In this document: positions 18,633 through 26,280 of the stretch, piece by piece | How the letters are laid out: each line of letters begins with the position of its first letter | Numbering within the stretch: the stretch's first letter is position 1 | IMG/VR virus record: IMGVR_UViG_3300042889_000900 | Location: 1 to 31,476 of that record | Source of the DNA: a virus | Length of the DNA stretch: 31,476 nt | Direction: 5' to 3' (one strand) | Notes under the pieces: model-generated | Databases searched by the model: none | Told to the model about the DNA's origin: nothing | What the model saw: only the letters and a program-made list of their open reading frames with translations | Position numbers and translations under genes: made by a program

Positions 18633-18959
18633 ATGGGCTACGTTTACCTCTTATTACAAACCGACATTGATGGAAATTGTTCCCACAAAATAGGTATAAC
18701 TAAAAACGACCCAAACCTTCGTTTAAAGCAATTGCAAACAGGTAATCCTAATAAAATAAGTCTTCTTAAACAATACTATTCAAAAAACTATCTAAAAGTA
18801 GAACAATGGATGCACCGAAAACATTCTGGCTCCAAATCTGAAGCCAAGAATGAGTGGCGTATACTTACCGATGAGAATGTGTTCTCATTTATTGATGATT
18901 GTAAAGAAGCTGATGAAACCATCAAATTCCTACTTGAAAATAATTCTCTTTATAAATAA
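18633..18959 (+). CDS. GIY-YIG superfamily protein (T5orf172 type)
   Basis: 108 aa. The N-terminus GYVYLLLQTDIDGNCSHKIG then IT.NDPNLRLKQLQTGNP matches the T5orf172 (MUG113-like) branch of the GIY-YIG nuclease superfamily: YVYLL, HKIGIT, Arg in R..QLQTGNP and a later Glu (VEQWMHRKH). It is a single small domain, usually found alone in phages. It is encoded on the plus strand, tail to tail and overlapping by 10 nt with the nucleotidyltransferase gene. The opposite orientation and endonuclease-type promoter suggest a mobile or accessory gene. Confidence 0.8.
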   Translation: MGYVYLLLQTDIDGNCSHKIGITKNDPNLRLKQLQTGNPNKISLLKQYYSKNYLKVEQWMHRKHSGSKSEAKNEWRILTDENVFSFIDDCKEADETIKFLLENNSLYK

Positions 18960-20134
18960 AATTCTTTACGAATCCTTACCAATAAATCATTAACCAAATT
19001 CTTATCAACACTATTTGGTAAGTCTGAATCTTCAAATACTGAATCCATATTTGCAATCGCAGCATCTGCAGTTTCAATTAGAGTTTCCAAATCAACTTCA
19101 CCACGTCTAATTTTAAGAAGTTCTGCAGCATCTTGTCGTCTGACTTGTATACCTTCTCCACGACCAATTTCAGTAGCCATATTAATAAGTCTAATACAAT
19201 GCATCATATTCTTTCCATCGATACGTTGACCATGTTCTTGTGTTTCAACATAACGAGCTTCATTACGGTTCTCTAACCATTCTTGATACTCTCTATAATC
19301 TTTACAATGCTCTGAGTAACCATCTTTGTTATAGATTAGGTTACAGATAGCTTTCTCACCTTTAGGAATGCTAGAAAGTCTTAATTGATTTGAAATACCA
19401 TAATTAATCTTACCATCTTCATCTTCATGACCAGTATTAATAAGTCCCTTATATCCGAAGCCCATTGATTTACCAGCATCTTTTCGAATTTCTTTTGAAG
19501 CTGTTCGTTTAGCTTCAGTATGTCTATCTGAATGTAATAACTCACTTACTTTATCATAAAATAAAGCATATACATCTCTAGCATTTGATAAATTAACAGC
19601 ACCAATGTATTTTTCTTCAAACCTACCATCATTCCATTTTTTCCATGGAATGGTTTTTTCTCCATCAATAACATAACAGAAATCCAATAGGTCTTTACGA
19701 ACTACTTTATCTTTCTCCCAATTTTGTTTTTTATTAAGACCCTTAGCTTTTTTAATTTGTTGTCTAGCATAACCCCCAAAACTATCCTTACATACTTTGG
19801 TAATAAACTTTTCCTTTTGTTCAAGGATAAGGTCAAACAATGGATGTTTGCTAATTATACAATCTTCTGGACTATTAAGAAGTTCTAGTACTGTTGGGTT
19901 GTTAGAACCCATAAGTTCTAGGAAACGTCTAATCTCCCAACCAGTATAATCTTTATTTACATTGATTTGTTCTACATAACCAGTACCTAGAATATTATCT
20001 ATTGGCAATATATAAACAAATTTTTTGTCTACATCACTTTCAGGTGTCTGTGTTCCATATGCTTGAGAACCAATAATGGTTTCAAATAAGATAAGACCGT
20101 TATCTACAAGATACTCATGTGTTATCTGTTTCAT
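18950..20134 (-). CDS. predicted nucleotidyltransferase (YcgL/COG3541-like)
   Basis: 394 aa. The N-terminal DNA polymerase beta-type core has GSQAYGTQTPESDVDKKFVY (GS at 22-23, catalytic Asp34 and Asp36). The remainder has the helical, Lys/Arg-rich body of COG3541 proteins. Related domains are fused or linked to RNA ligases in bacterial RNA-repair systems (RlaP). In this window two RNA ligases and a 2H phosphoesterase lie in the same region, so a role in RNA end modification is a reasonable inference. The substrate and nucleotide are not readable. It follows the 90-aa gene by 12 bp in one operon. Confidence 0.8.
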   Translation of the reverse strand: MKQITHEYLVDNGLILFETIIGSQAYGTQTPESDVDKKFVYILPIDNILGTGYVEQINVNKDYTGWEIRRFLELMGSNNPTVLELLNSPEDCIISKHPLFDLILEQKEKFITKVCKDSFGGYARQQIKKAKGLNKKQNWEKDKVVRKDLLDFCYVIDGEKTIPWKKWNDGRFEEKYIGAVNLSNARDVYALFYDKVSELLHSDRHTEAKRTASKEIRKDAGKSMGFGYKGLINTGHEDEDGKINYGISNQLRLSSIPKGEKAICNLIYNKDGYSEHCKDYREYQEWLENRNEARYVETQEHGQRIDGKNMMHCIRLINMATEIGRGEGIQVRRQDAAELLKIRRGEVDLETLIETADAAIANMDSVFEDSDLPNSVDKNLVNDLLVRIRKEFYL

Positions 20135-20146
20135 ATTTTTATTAGT

Positions 20147-20419
20147 TTAAACATTATTTGCTTCTGAATAACTAGCTCTTACACCTTTGTTATACATTAC
20201 TTTGGTTATAACATTTATTAAATCATCAACTCTATTTATATGTAATTCACCATCAAGAACAAAGCCTTCTTTATCGTTACCAATCAATGTAAATTCTTCA
20301 TCAATATGATTTGAACAAAATAAATCTAAACCTTCACTATCAATAGTTAGACTATAGATATCATTACCAATTTTTTCGAATCCCATACTTAATAGTATTT
20401 CTTTGTTTAATTTTTTCAT
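20147..20419 (-). CDS. hypothetical protein, 90 aa
   Basis: Starts MKKLNKEILLSMGFEKIGND and reads as alternating strands with an acidic face (SLTIDSEGLDLF, EGFVLDGELHINRVDDL). The opening LLSMGFEKIG..YSL is common in small phage proteins of unknown function. First gene after the promoter at 20450, cotranscribed with the nucleotidyltransferase. Confidence 0.75.
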   Translation of the reverse strand: MKKLNKEILLSMGFEKIGNDIYSLTIDSEGLDLFCSNHIDEEFTLIGNDKEGFVLDGELHINRVDDLINVITKVMYNKGVRASYSEANNV

Positions 20420-20449
20420 AATTTTATTTTTTATTTATTATTATTTTGG

Positions 20450-20481
20450 CAAATATATAATTTAATTTTTATATTACCAAA
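20450..20481 (-). promoter_or_regulatory. promoter of the 90-aa / nucleotidyltransferase operon
   Basis: TTTG-N20-TATATTTG (caaa 20478-20481, caaatata 20450-20457), extended box TTTGGTA. Confidence 0.82.
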
Positions 20482-20513
20482 TGTTTTGATATTTATTATT
20501 AAATAATAATATT

Positions 20514-20792
20514 ATGAAAACATTTGCTATTAATCTTTTTAAAGACGAGAGAGGAAAAAACTCATCCAAAAGATTTCTTGGACTCATTGCTGGATTAACA
20601 TTATGTATAACATTATTTGTTAACAGTTTTTACGGGGCTAATTTTAAACCCTCTGATTCTTTAGTTAATGCTGTTGCTATGTTGTCTTTTGGTTGTTTAG
20701 GACTTGCCAGTGTAGATAAAATATGGGGAAAAACACCAGCCAAACCATCAGATGATGTAGTAAAAGATGATGTGGTAAAAGAAGATGAATAA
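20514..20792 (+). CDS. small two-helix membrane protein (holin-like)
   Basis: 92 aa. The N-terminus FKDERGKNSSKRFLGLIAGL precedes two membrane helices (about 22-40 and 53-70: GLTLCITLFVNSF, AVAMLSFGCLGLA), with a polar loop containing PSDSLV. The acidic C-terminal tail has repeated DDVVK units. Proteins of this type in Bacteroidetes phages are often listed as holin-like, which would be a lysis role, but that is by resemblance. Encoded on the plus strand and closed by its own terminator. Confidence 0.7.
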   Translation: MKTFAINLFKDERGKNSSKRFLGLIAGLTLCITLFVNSFYGANFKPSDSLVNAVAMLSFGCLGLASVDKIWGKTPAKPSDDVVKDDVVKEDE

Positions 20793-20795
20793 AAT

Positions 20796-20820
20796 AGGGC
20801 TGATATCAGCCCTTTATTTT
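20796..20820 (+). terminator. terminator after the holin-like gene
   Basis: A perfect 18-nt palindrome agggctgat/atcagccct (20796-20813) followed by TTATTTTAT. It can work on either strand. Confidence 0.75.
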
Positions 20821-20959
20821 ATATACCCTTGTTTTATTAATTCATGTATGTAAGTGCTCTGTTCAATGTTTTTCTCGTTTTTAAAACTTTTAAATTAGAG
20901 TACAAATATACAACTATTTTTTAACACACAAATTATTTTTACTTTTATTTTTAAAATAC
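20821..20959 (-). other. gene-free spacer with one minus-strand promoter-like site
   Basis: TTTG (20929-20932)-N18-TATATTTG (20903-20910) on the minus strand, but no convincing ORF follows. A 23-codon open stretch without a start codon ends at 20819 and may be a gene remnant. Confidence 0.4.
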
Positions 20960-20999
20960 TTGACTTTTTATTATATATGTGTATATTTATAGTATATAC
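20960..20999 (+). promoter_or_regulatory. promoter of RHH-GIY-YIG cassette 2, with candidate operator
   Basis: TTG (20960-20962)-N19-TATATTTA (20982-20989), spacer beginning ACTTTTTATT. The palindrome GTATATAC at 20992-20999 lies at the expected start site. Confidence 0.7.
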
Positions 21000-21008
21000 A
21001 ATTAAAAT

Positions 21009-21170
21009 ATGAAAAAACAAGAAAAAACACTTATTATGAGAATCGATGAAGATTTAAAAACCAGATTCAACCAAAAAGCTGAAGATAACTATATGTCATT
21101 ATCAGCAAGAATAAAATATCTAATGAAAATGGATATTGAAGACAAAATAACGATAAAAAATGGAAAATAA
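21009..21170 (+). CDS. ribbon-helix-helix-like small protein (cassette 2)
   Basis: 53 aa: MKKQEKTLIMRIDEDLKTRF reads as the RHH strand (TLIMRID) and first helix (EDLKTRFNQKAEDN). YMSLSARIKYLMKMDIEDK is the second helix. This is the most typical RHH of the three. Its last 11 nt overlap the start of the GIY-YIG gene. Likely DNA-binding repressor of the cassette, by analogy with small RHH regulators. Confidence 0.75.
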   Translation: MKKQEKTLIMRIDEDLKTRFNQKAEDNYMSLSARIKYLMKMDIEDKITIKNGK

Positions 21171-21885
21171 ACAAGGTATTTATAAAATACTAAATAATAA
21201 AACTAATAAAGTTTACATTGGTTCATCTATTAATATAAATAAAAGATTTAGAGAACATAAAAATTCTTTAGTTAAAAATAAACATAGGTCACCAAAATTA
21301 CAAAATTCATATAATATTCATGGGTTATCATTTTTTATTTTTGAAATAATTGAATTAGTGGACGATATAAATGAATTGTTAAAAAGAGAACAATTTTATA
21401 TAGATAGTTTTAATTCATACCATAATGGTTACAATTCTAGACCAAAAGCTGAATCAAATTACGGTAGAATAGTTTCTGATGAAACTAAGAAAAAAATTAG
21501 TGATAAATTAAAAGGTAATGTTGGTCCAAATAAAGGTTTAATTATGTCTGATGAGATAAAAGCTAAAATAAGTAAAACTAGAAAAGGTTGCGTATCTAAT
21601 AGAAAAGGTTCTAAACATACTGAAGAATCTAAAATAAAAATGAGTGAAATTAGGAAAGGTATTAAATGGAACCCAAATTATATTGGTCCCAGTGAAGAAA
21701 CAAAGAATAAAATTAGAGAAACTATGTTAAAAAATGGAACTGGTGGAAGAAATAAAAAATGTATCATTGAAGGAACTGAATATAAATCTGGTAAAGATGC
21801 GTCAATTAAATTAAATATAAATTATGGTAAAGTAATTGAACGTATTAAATCTAAAAATTTTAAAGAATGGTTTTTTATTGAATAA
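21160..21885 (+). CDS. GIY-YIG homing endonuclease (cassette 2)
   Basis: 241 aa. The core is QGIYKILNNKTNKVYIGSS (GIY-YIG) with Arg in RFREHKNSL, and the catalytic Glu region is REQFYIDSF. NYGR and repeated SDETKKKISDKLKG / SDEIKAKISKTRKG / TEESKIKMSEIRKG blocks are NUMOD3 DNA-binding repeats. The C-terminal EYKSGKDASIKLNIN..VIERIKSKN segment is a NUMOD1-like helix-turn-helix. Plus-strand insertion among minus-strand genes; its 3' end shares a 10-bp bidirectional hairpin with the opposing gene. Confidence 0.9.
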   Translation: MENKQGIYKILNNKTNKVYIGSSININKRFREHKNSLVKNKHRSPKLQNSYNIHGLSFFIFEIIELVDDINELLKREQFYIDSFNSYHNGYNSRPKAESNYGRIVSDETKKKISDKLKGNVGPNKGLIMSDEIKAKISKTRKGCVSNRKGSKHTEESKIKMSEIRKGIKWNPNYIGPSEETKNKIRETMLKNGTGGRNKKCIIEGTEYKSGKDASIKLNINYGKVIERIKSKNFKEWFFIE

Positions 21886-21898
21886 AACCATTCTTTAT
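21865..21898. terminator. bidirectional terminator between cassette 2 and the 2H gene
   Basis: A 10-bp stem gaatggtttt (21865-21874) / aaaaccattc (21884-21893), lying across the overlapping 3' ends of the two convergent genes. Confidence 0.65.
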
Positions 21899-22396
21899 AC
21901 ATTCATGAAGATATTTTGAATGCTCTTCCATAACACCATCACGAGCCCTTCCAATGCTCATGTGCATCCCAAAGTATGGTCTACCTAATCCTAATTCATT
22001 TCTAATGGCTTGAAGGCCTTCTCTTTCTTCGTTAGGAATATCCAACCACCAGATTCTATCATCAGTCTTAGGGTTTAAGTCTAATACAATATCAATTTTT
22101 TTTCCATCCCATTTAGTTTTAACATCTTCCCATAATTGAAGAATTTCTTCTTCTGACTTATCATTGTTCTGTGTTAAATCTCTCATAGAATCGTTTATGA
22201 ATGATACGTGAGCTCCTCTGATTGGTTTGTTAAGGGTAATGTTATATCTTTTTTTTAGAAACCATGCGTAGTATTCACAAACATCACCTTCAATAAAAAC
22301 CATAGCTATCTTCTTCCATGATGATTGGAATAAATGCTTGTTTGTTTTATCTTCTGGTTCAAAACCTATTTTTCCTATTAATTTGATTCTATCCAT
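21875..22396 (-). CDS. 2H phosphoesterase-like protein
   Basis: 173 aa with two HxS-type motifs: GAHVSF (His63) and FGMHMSIGRA (His145). Paired His-x-Ser/Thr motifs define the 2H phosphoesterase (LigT/2'-5' RNA ligase-like) superfamily, which opens or cleaves 2',3'-cyclic and 2'-5' phosphoesters. The spacing and flanking strands (IDIVLDLNPKTDD between them) fit. A role in trimming RNA ends next to the RNA ligases is an inference. A -7 box at 22401-22408 would make its mRNA nearly leaderless. Confidence 0.75.
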   Translation of the reverse strand: MDRIKLIGKIGFEPEDKTNKHLFQSSWKKIAMVFIEGDVCEYYAWFLKKRYNITLNKPIRGAHVSFINDSMRDLTQNNDKSEEEILQLWEDVKTKWDGKKIDIVLDLNPKTDDRIWWLDIPNEEREGLQAIRNELGLGRPYFGMHMSIGRARDGVMEEHSKYLHECIKNGFIQ

Positions 22397-22400
22397 AATG

Positions 22401-22408
22401 CAAATATA
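22401..22408 (-). promoter_or_regulatory. -7 box upstream of the 2H gene
   Basis: TATATTTG (caaatata) 5 bp before the ATG. The -33 region is only T-rich, so this is a weaker match than the others. Confidence 0.45.
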
Positions 22409-22436
22409 TAATTTTTTTTTAATATTATTAAATTAT

Positions 22437-22489
22437 TTTACTTTTTTTTCATATGTATTATATTTATATATATAATAAATGTTATACAT
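22437..22489 (+). promoter_or_regulatory. promoter of RHH-HNH cassette 3, with candidate operator
   Basis: TTT (22437-22439)-N19-TATATTTA (22459-22466), spacer beginning ACTTTTTTTT. The GTTATACAT sequence at 22481-22489 resembles the TATAC palindromes of cassettes 1 and 2. Confidence 0.6.
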
Positions 22490-22648
22490 ATGAAAAAAGA
22501 AAAACTAAAAGATGTTGTTTGGCCAATAAGAATGTCACAGGAACTAAAAGATGAATTTAAAACTTATTGTGATAATAAGGGTTACTCAATGAATAAATTA
22601 ATAAAAATACTAATTAAAAAAGAAATTAAAAATGGGTTGGAATCTTAA
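22490..22648 (+). CDS. ribbon-helix-helix-like small protein (cassette 3)
   Basis: 52 aa: MKKEKLKDVVWPIRMSQELK with a strand-like VVWPIRMS, then helix QELKDEFKTYCDNKG, then YSMNKLIKILIKKEIKNG. It resembles the cassette 1 protein closely (RMSxxL, YxxxCxNxG). It overlaps the HNH gene by 17 nt in another frame, so the two must be translationally linked. Inferred DNA-binding regulator. Confidence 0.72.
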   Translation: MKKEKLKDVVWPIRMSQELKDEFKTYCDNKGYSMNKLIKILIKKEIKNGLES

Positions 22649-23174
22649 TACTGAAGAAGGTCGTGAAGCTAAAAGAAAATATTATGCTGAATATAGACTT
22701 AAAAATAAAGATAAAATAAAAAAAATAGCTAAGAAATATAGAGATAATAATAAAACTACTATTAGTAATATCGATAAAATATATAGAGAAAAAAATAAAG
22801 ATAAGATAAACACATATAGAAGAGAACGAATTTTAAAAGACCCTTTATATAGAATAACATCAAACATTAGGAGTTTAATTAGACAATCTTTTAGATATAA
22901 AGGTTTAAAAAAGAATACATTATCTGAAAAAATACTTGGGTGTACTTTTGAAGAATTTAAAAACCATTTAGAATCACTTTGGGGGCCATGGATGAATTGG
23001 GATAACTATGGTTTATATGAACCTAATAAACTAAATTACGGGTGGGATATAGACCACATAATACCGTTAAAAACTGGTAAAACAGAAGAAGATATAATTA
23101 AATTAAATCATCATTTAAATCTTCAACCTTTATGTTCATATACTAACCGAAATATTAAGATGGACGATTTTTAA
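22632..23174 (+). CDS. HNH homing endonuclease (cassette 3)
   Basis: 180 aa, paralogous to the cassette 1 enzyme but without its N-terminal zinc module. A basic Lys/Asn-rich N-terminal half leads to KILGCTFEEFKNHLESLWGP, WMNWDN, YGWDIDHIIPLKTGKTEEDI and NLQPLCSYTNRNIK. The DIDH motif carries the catalytic His. The last 20 nt overlap the convergent 186-aa gene. Loss of the zinc module relative to cassette 1 may reflect a different target specificity. Confidence 0.85.
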   Translation: MGWNLNTEEGREAKRKYYAEYRLKNKDKIKKIAKKYRDNNKTTISNIDKIYREKNKDKINTYRRERILKDPLYRITSNIRSLIRQSFRYKGLKKNTLSEKILGCTFEEFKNHLESLWGPWMNWDNYGLYEPNKLNYGWDIDHIIPLKTGKTEEDIIKLNHHLNLQPLCSYTNRNIKMDDF

Positions 23175-23715
23175 TCCAATTCTGCCAGTGAGGGTTATTC
23201 TGTCGTTCATATTGTATTTGGTGTTTTTTCATTGAAGTAAAATAATTCTTTGGAGAGAATGTTGTTGGGTCATAGATTGTTGGGCCTTTTTCATAACCAA
23301 CACATTTAATTACATCAAGCAAGTCATTAGCATTAAGTTGTCCTCTTAAATCCAAAAGAATTTGTGCATCTATTTCAGCAGCTATTTGTTCACTTAAAAT
23401 TGCGGTTAATTCTGCTTCAGCATCAATATTCCTAAAGGCAGTTAAATCTTGAATCATTTCAGGTGACCAGTAACTTTTTAACTTATGTGAACCATAAGCA
23501 TCTGTATCTAGATATTCAACACCATGAGATTCAGCCCAATTCTTGAATATCTCTATACAATCTTCTCTATCAACACTAAATATCTTAGGTAATTCACGAA
23601 TAATATCGTTACCATATTCATGTTCATGATACCTATTAAAAAATATACCATCTTTAACATAGTAATACTTTTTAATATAGTTTAATATTTGACCAAACTT
23701 TCTAAATTCATCCAT
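23155..23715 (-). CDS. hypothetical protein, 186 aa
   Basis: I start it at ATG 23715 (MDEFRKFGQILNYIKKYYYV) rather than a TTG six bases upstream. A central segment AFRNIDAEAELTAILSEQIA then AEIDAQIL resembles a helix seen in T4-like major capsid proteins, but the rest does not. The C-terminal part (YDPTTFSPKNYFTSMKKHQI) looks globular. Function not assigned. Confidence 0.72.
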   Translation of the reverse strand: MDEFRKFGQILNYIKKYYYVKDGIFFNRYHEHEYGNDIIRELPKIFSVDREDCIEIFKNWAESHGVEYLDTDAYGSHKLKSYWSPEMIQDLTAFRNIDAEAELTAILSEQIAAEIDAQILLDLRGQLNANDLLDVIKCVGYEKGPTIYDPTTFSPKNYFTSMKKHQIQYERQNNPHWQNWIKNRPS

Positions 23716-23753
23716 ATACAAGTATAAAGATAAATTTAGAATAAGTCAAGTTT

Positions 23754-24467
23754 TTAAGCTAATCTAAGCGGTTTTAAAAATTCTCTTAAGAATGCATTGG
23801 TGGGCCCACCAATTTTATCAACCCATTTTTCGTAGTTGGCTTCGTTGCGTTCTTCTAATTCAGTTTCAACTTTCTTAGATGGTTTACGAACACCATAAGG
23901 TAATTTTTCTTCTTGAAAGTCTGGATAAAGAGTTCTATTAAAAACTCTTTCATCAACCAAGAAAACAAACGCTGTTAATTGGTCACCCAAATCTGGTTCA
24001 TAGAACTCTGATGTGATAATACCATTAAAATACAATGCAGCTAAGTGCTGATTAAGGCTTCCCATTTTTTCTGGGTTATTGTTGGTAGTTCCACCATTAA
24101 GGATAATGAATGTTTTATCATTTTTAGCCCATTTATTATAAATTGCTTCATGTGGTGGTAATCCTTTAACATTTTGTTGATATTCGACTACTGCATGACC
24201 AAATTGAATTCCAGCATGTATTGTACCAGATAATTGATAGGCAACTAATCCATACATACGATATTCTAAATACATAACTGTCTTACGAGGCATTGAGTTA
24301 GCTTTAACTTTGCATAACTCAATACGTCTTATAAATTCATCTGATGTTATTTTTTCTGTGTTATATGAATCTTCACATGACACCATGTCAGTATCCCATG
24401 ACGAAATGTCAAGGATTCTCATATTAGCTGATAGGCACCAATCGTACCCTGTTCTTAAATCATTCAT
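23754..24467 (-). CDS. protein with peptidyl-tRNA hydrolase 2-like core
   Basis: 237 aa. The middle region MYGLVAYQLSGTIHAGIQFG then HAVVEYQ resembles the Pth2 signature, in which a small helix (GKIAAQ-like) is followed by HA. WAKNDKTFIILNGGTTNN and the strand TAFVFLVDERVF fit its alternating alpha/beta layout. Pth2 releases peptides from peptidyl-tRNA, which would suit a phage heavily invested in tRNA. The N-terminal 60 residues are unique. The family assignment is tentative: the conserved Lys of Pth2 is not clearly visible. Confidence 0.6.
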   Translation of the reverse strand: MNDLRTGYDWCLSANMRILDISSWDTDMVSCEDSYNTEKITSDEFIRRIELCKVKANSMPRKTVMYLEYRMYGLVAYQLSGTIHAGIQFGHAVVEYQQNVKGLPPHEAIYNKWAKNDKTFIILNGGTTNNNPEKMGSLNQHLAALYFNGIITSEFYEPDLGDQLTAFVFLVDERVFNRTLYPDFQEEKLPYGVRKPSKKVETELEERNEANYEKWVDKIGGPTNAFLREFLKPLRLA

Positions 24468-24506
24468 TTTTCTTTTGGTTTTTTACTATTTACTATTGAT
24501 AGTAAA

Positions 24507-24710
24507 CTACCAACTATCGTAGTCGGTTATGTCTTTTTCTATTGTATTATCACCCCATTTTATTATAACTTTTACGTTACAACCAATACCTGTATGGGTG
24601 AAACAATATGTTATTTTTGCACTTAGATTATCACCATACACAATGTTAATCGCTTGTATCAATTTGTCTAATGTCTTTTGTTCTACTTCGTTTAATTCAA
24701 ATGATGCCAT
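24507..24710 (-). CDS. hypothetical protein, 67 aa
   Basis: Starts MASFELNEVEQKTLDKLIQA, a helix, then an Ile/Thr-rich sheet (SAKITYCFTHTGIGCNVKVI) and ends DYDSW. The ATG overlaps the PARP stop codon (TAATG), so it is translationally coupled to PARP. A small companion protein of PARP is possible but unproven. Confidence 0.72.
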   Translation of the reverse strand: MASFELNEVEQKTLDKLIQAINIVYGDNLSAKITYCFTHTGIGCNVKVIIKWGDNTIEKDITDYDSW

Positions 24711-26002
24711 TAGTTTCCAATTTCAATTAAATGCGATACAGTACATTGTGCTGCGTTATAAACGATGTATTCATTGTTTCTTAAATCAGCACCACCTTTG
24801 GCAAATACTGAATCGTAATCGTCTTTTTTCAATACTTTATCAGATAATGAATAACAACTAGATGTGTGGTTAAGGATTTCTTTTTGATTTCCTAAATGAA
24901 CATCAAACAACGCTAAATATGCTTTATCATCACCACCTTTGGTCCAATAAGAACCTCTCAACGATGAATAACCGATAGATTTCTGTGCTTTATCAGCAAA
25001 GTAGATACCATCACCAAACATACTACCAGTATGAACAGCACCAGAAGGTCTAATCAATAAACCAGTTTGTAAGATGTTAAACCAGTTCTCATTACGGGAA
25101 CCATGCCAGTAAAGTCTTCTTTTCTTAACCTTAGCTTGTTCAAAGTGAGTGTCAAATACTTTTTGTGTTTTGGTATTAACAACCTTAAAGACTTGTTTAA
25201 CTTGGTGAGCGTTAGGGCCCATAAGCTTAGTGACAAGAGCAAGTGTTTCAGTATCTTCTTCAACATCAACTCTAAGACCCATTTGGTCAAGGATTGTAAT
25301 TTGGTCAACTTGTTCTTCTTCTGGAGCGTCAGCAGCGGCTTTTTGTTGTTTAATCAATTGAACCTGACCTGCCATCGTATCTAATGTAGATTGTTCTTGT
25401 CCAATGAATTTTTGTGCTTTTTCTAAGGAATTAACATCGTTTACATCATTGATAAGATAATCACGTACATTATCCATTCTTCTAGGGATAATGGTATATA
25501 ATTTAAGTAACAAGTCATTGATGTCTTTCTTATCAACATTCAAGACCAATTTAAAACTAATAGTATCAATTAATTCCTGAGCAGCATTTACTTGTTGTTC
25601 AGATACAGCTTCTTGAGTAACCTTATAGTTTCTTTGGATTGCTTTGTTTGCAAAGCTCATTAATTGGTCGATAAGTCTTTTAACCACAGAGTTTTTAATC
25701 TCTTCAGTTTTAGCAGTAGCTGTTGAACCACTGGTAGCATCAATTACTGGTTCAGCTAAGAATTCAGTAACATCAGTATAACCTTTTGTTTTAGATAGTT
25801 TCTGTTTAAGAACACTATCCCATTTGCTTGAAGGTTTAATCTCAGTAGTTAAACTACGTCCAACTCTACCGTATTCACATTTGATAGTACCATCGGAAAG
25901 TTCTTCCATGATATAAACTTTGTTACTATTATCAGTCATTCCGTTATCAACAGAAACATGAATTAATTTGGCGTATCTTAAACCGTTTTCTTTAATTATC
26001 AT
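24710..26002 (-). CDS. WGR-domain poly(ADP-ribose) polymerase-like protein
   Basis: 430 aa with three PARP modules. A WGR domain lies at about 5-85 (YIMEELSDGTIKCEYGRVGR, with YGRVG in place of WGRVG). A helical regulatory domain lies at about 105-225 (VKRLIDQLMSFANKAI). The catalytic domain at about 285-430 has HGS (His300), GIYFADK (Tyr334) and NNEYIVY (Glu411), giving an intact H-Y-E triad. It should transfer ADP-ribose from NAD+ and, given Glu, could form chains. WGR and regulatory domains in animal PARP2/3 sense DNA ends, so a DNA-break-activated phage enzyme is plausible. Lies near the DNA and RNA ligases. Confidence 0.88.
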   Translation of the reverse strand: MIIKENGLRYAKLIHVSVDNGMTDNSNKVYIMEELSDGTIKCEYGRVGRSLTTEIKPSSKWDSVLKQKLSKTKGYTDVTEFLAEPVIDATSGSTATAKTEEIKNSVVKRLIDQLMSFANKAIQRNYKVTQEAVSEQQVNAAQELIDTISFKLVLNVDKKDINDLLLKLYTIIPRRMDNVRDYLINDVNDVNSLEKAQKFIGQEQSTLDTMAGQVQLIKQQKAAADAPEEEQVDQITILDQMGLRVDVEEDTETLALVTKLMGPNAHQVKQVFKVVNTKTQKVFDTHFEQAKVKKRRLYWHGSRNENWFNILQTGLLIRPSGAVHTGSMFGDGIYFADKAQKSIGYSSLRGSYWTKGGDDKAYLALFDVHLGNQKEILNHTSSCYSLSDKVLKKDDYDSVFAKGGADLRNNEYIVYNAAQCTVSHLIEIGN

Positions 26003-26025
26003 GATAAATTATATTAAATTCTTTG

Positions 26026-26033
26026 CAAAGATA
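26026..26033 (-). promoter_or_regulatory. -7 box upstream of the PARP gene
   Basis: TATCTTTG (caaagata) about 20 bp before the PARP ATG. The region 19-20 nt further upstream is T-rich without a clear TTG, so it is a partial match. Confidence 0.5.
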
Positions 26034-26061
26034 AATTAATTATTTCAAATAAAAAATTTAA

Positions 26062-26265
26062 TCACCAATTTTTTGTTACGTCATCAAATAATCCTTGGTT
26101 ATTAATAATCCAATTATAGAATAAAGATTGCATATCTGGTGGTACCATGTTTCCATTTACGTAAACCACATCAGTTACAATCTCTAATTCTTGGCCACCT
26201 TGTAGTGGCATTCCTGGTGCTACTTCTGCAGCGTGTTTTAATCTAAAAACTTTATTTGTTATCAT
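26062..26265 (-). CDS. hypothetical protein, 67 aa
   Basis: Starts MITNKVFRLKHAAEVAPGMP and continues as strands (ELEIVTDVVYVNGNMVPP) with a C-terminal helix ending KNW. Own promoter at 26281. No family recognised; comparable small proteins are frequent in phage accessory regions. Confidence 0.72.
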   Translation of the reverse strand: MITNKVFRLKHAAEVAPGMPLQGGQELEIVTDVVYVNGNMVPPDMQSLFYNWIINNQGLFDDVTKNW

Positions 26266-26280
26266 AATTTTATTTTTTTA

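Noticed and set aside
20819-20890. 23-codon minus-strand open stretch reading ..NIEQSTYIHELIKQGYIK
   Set aside because: It has no start codon in frame and lies next to a promoter-like site without a good leader; at most a remnant of a gene.
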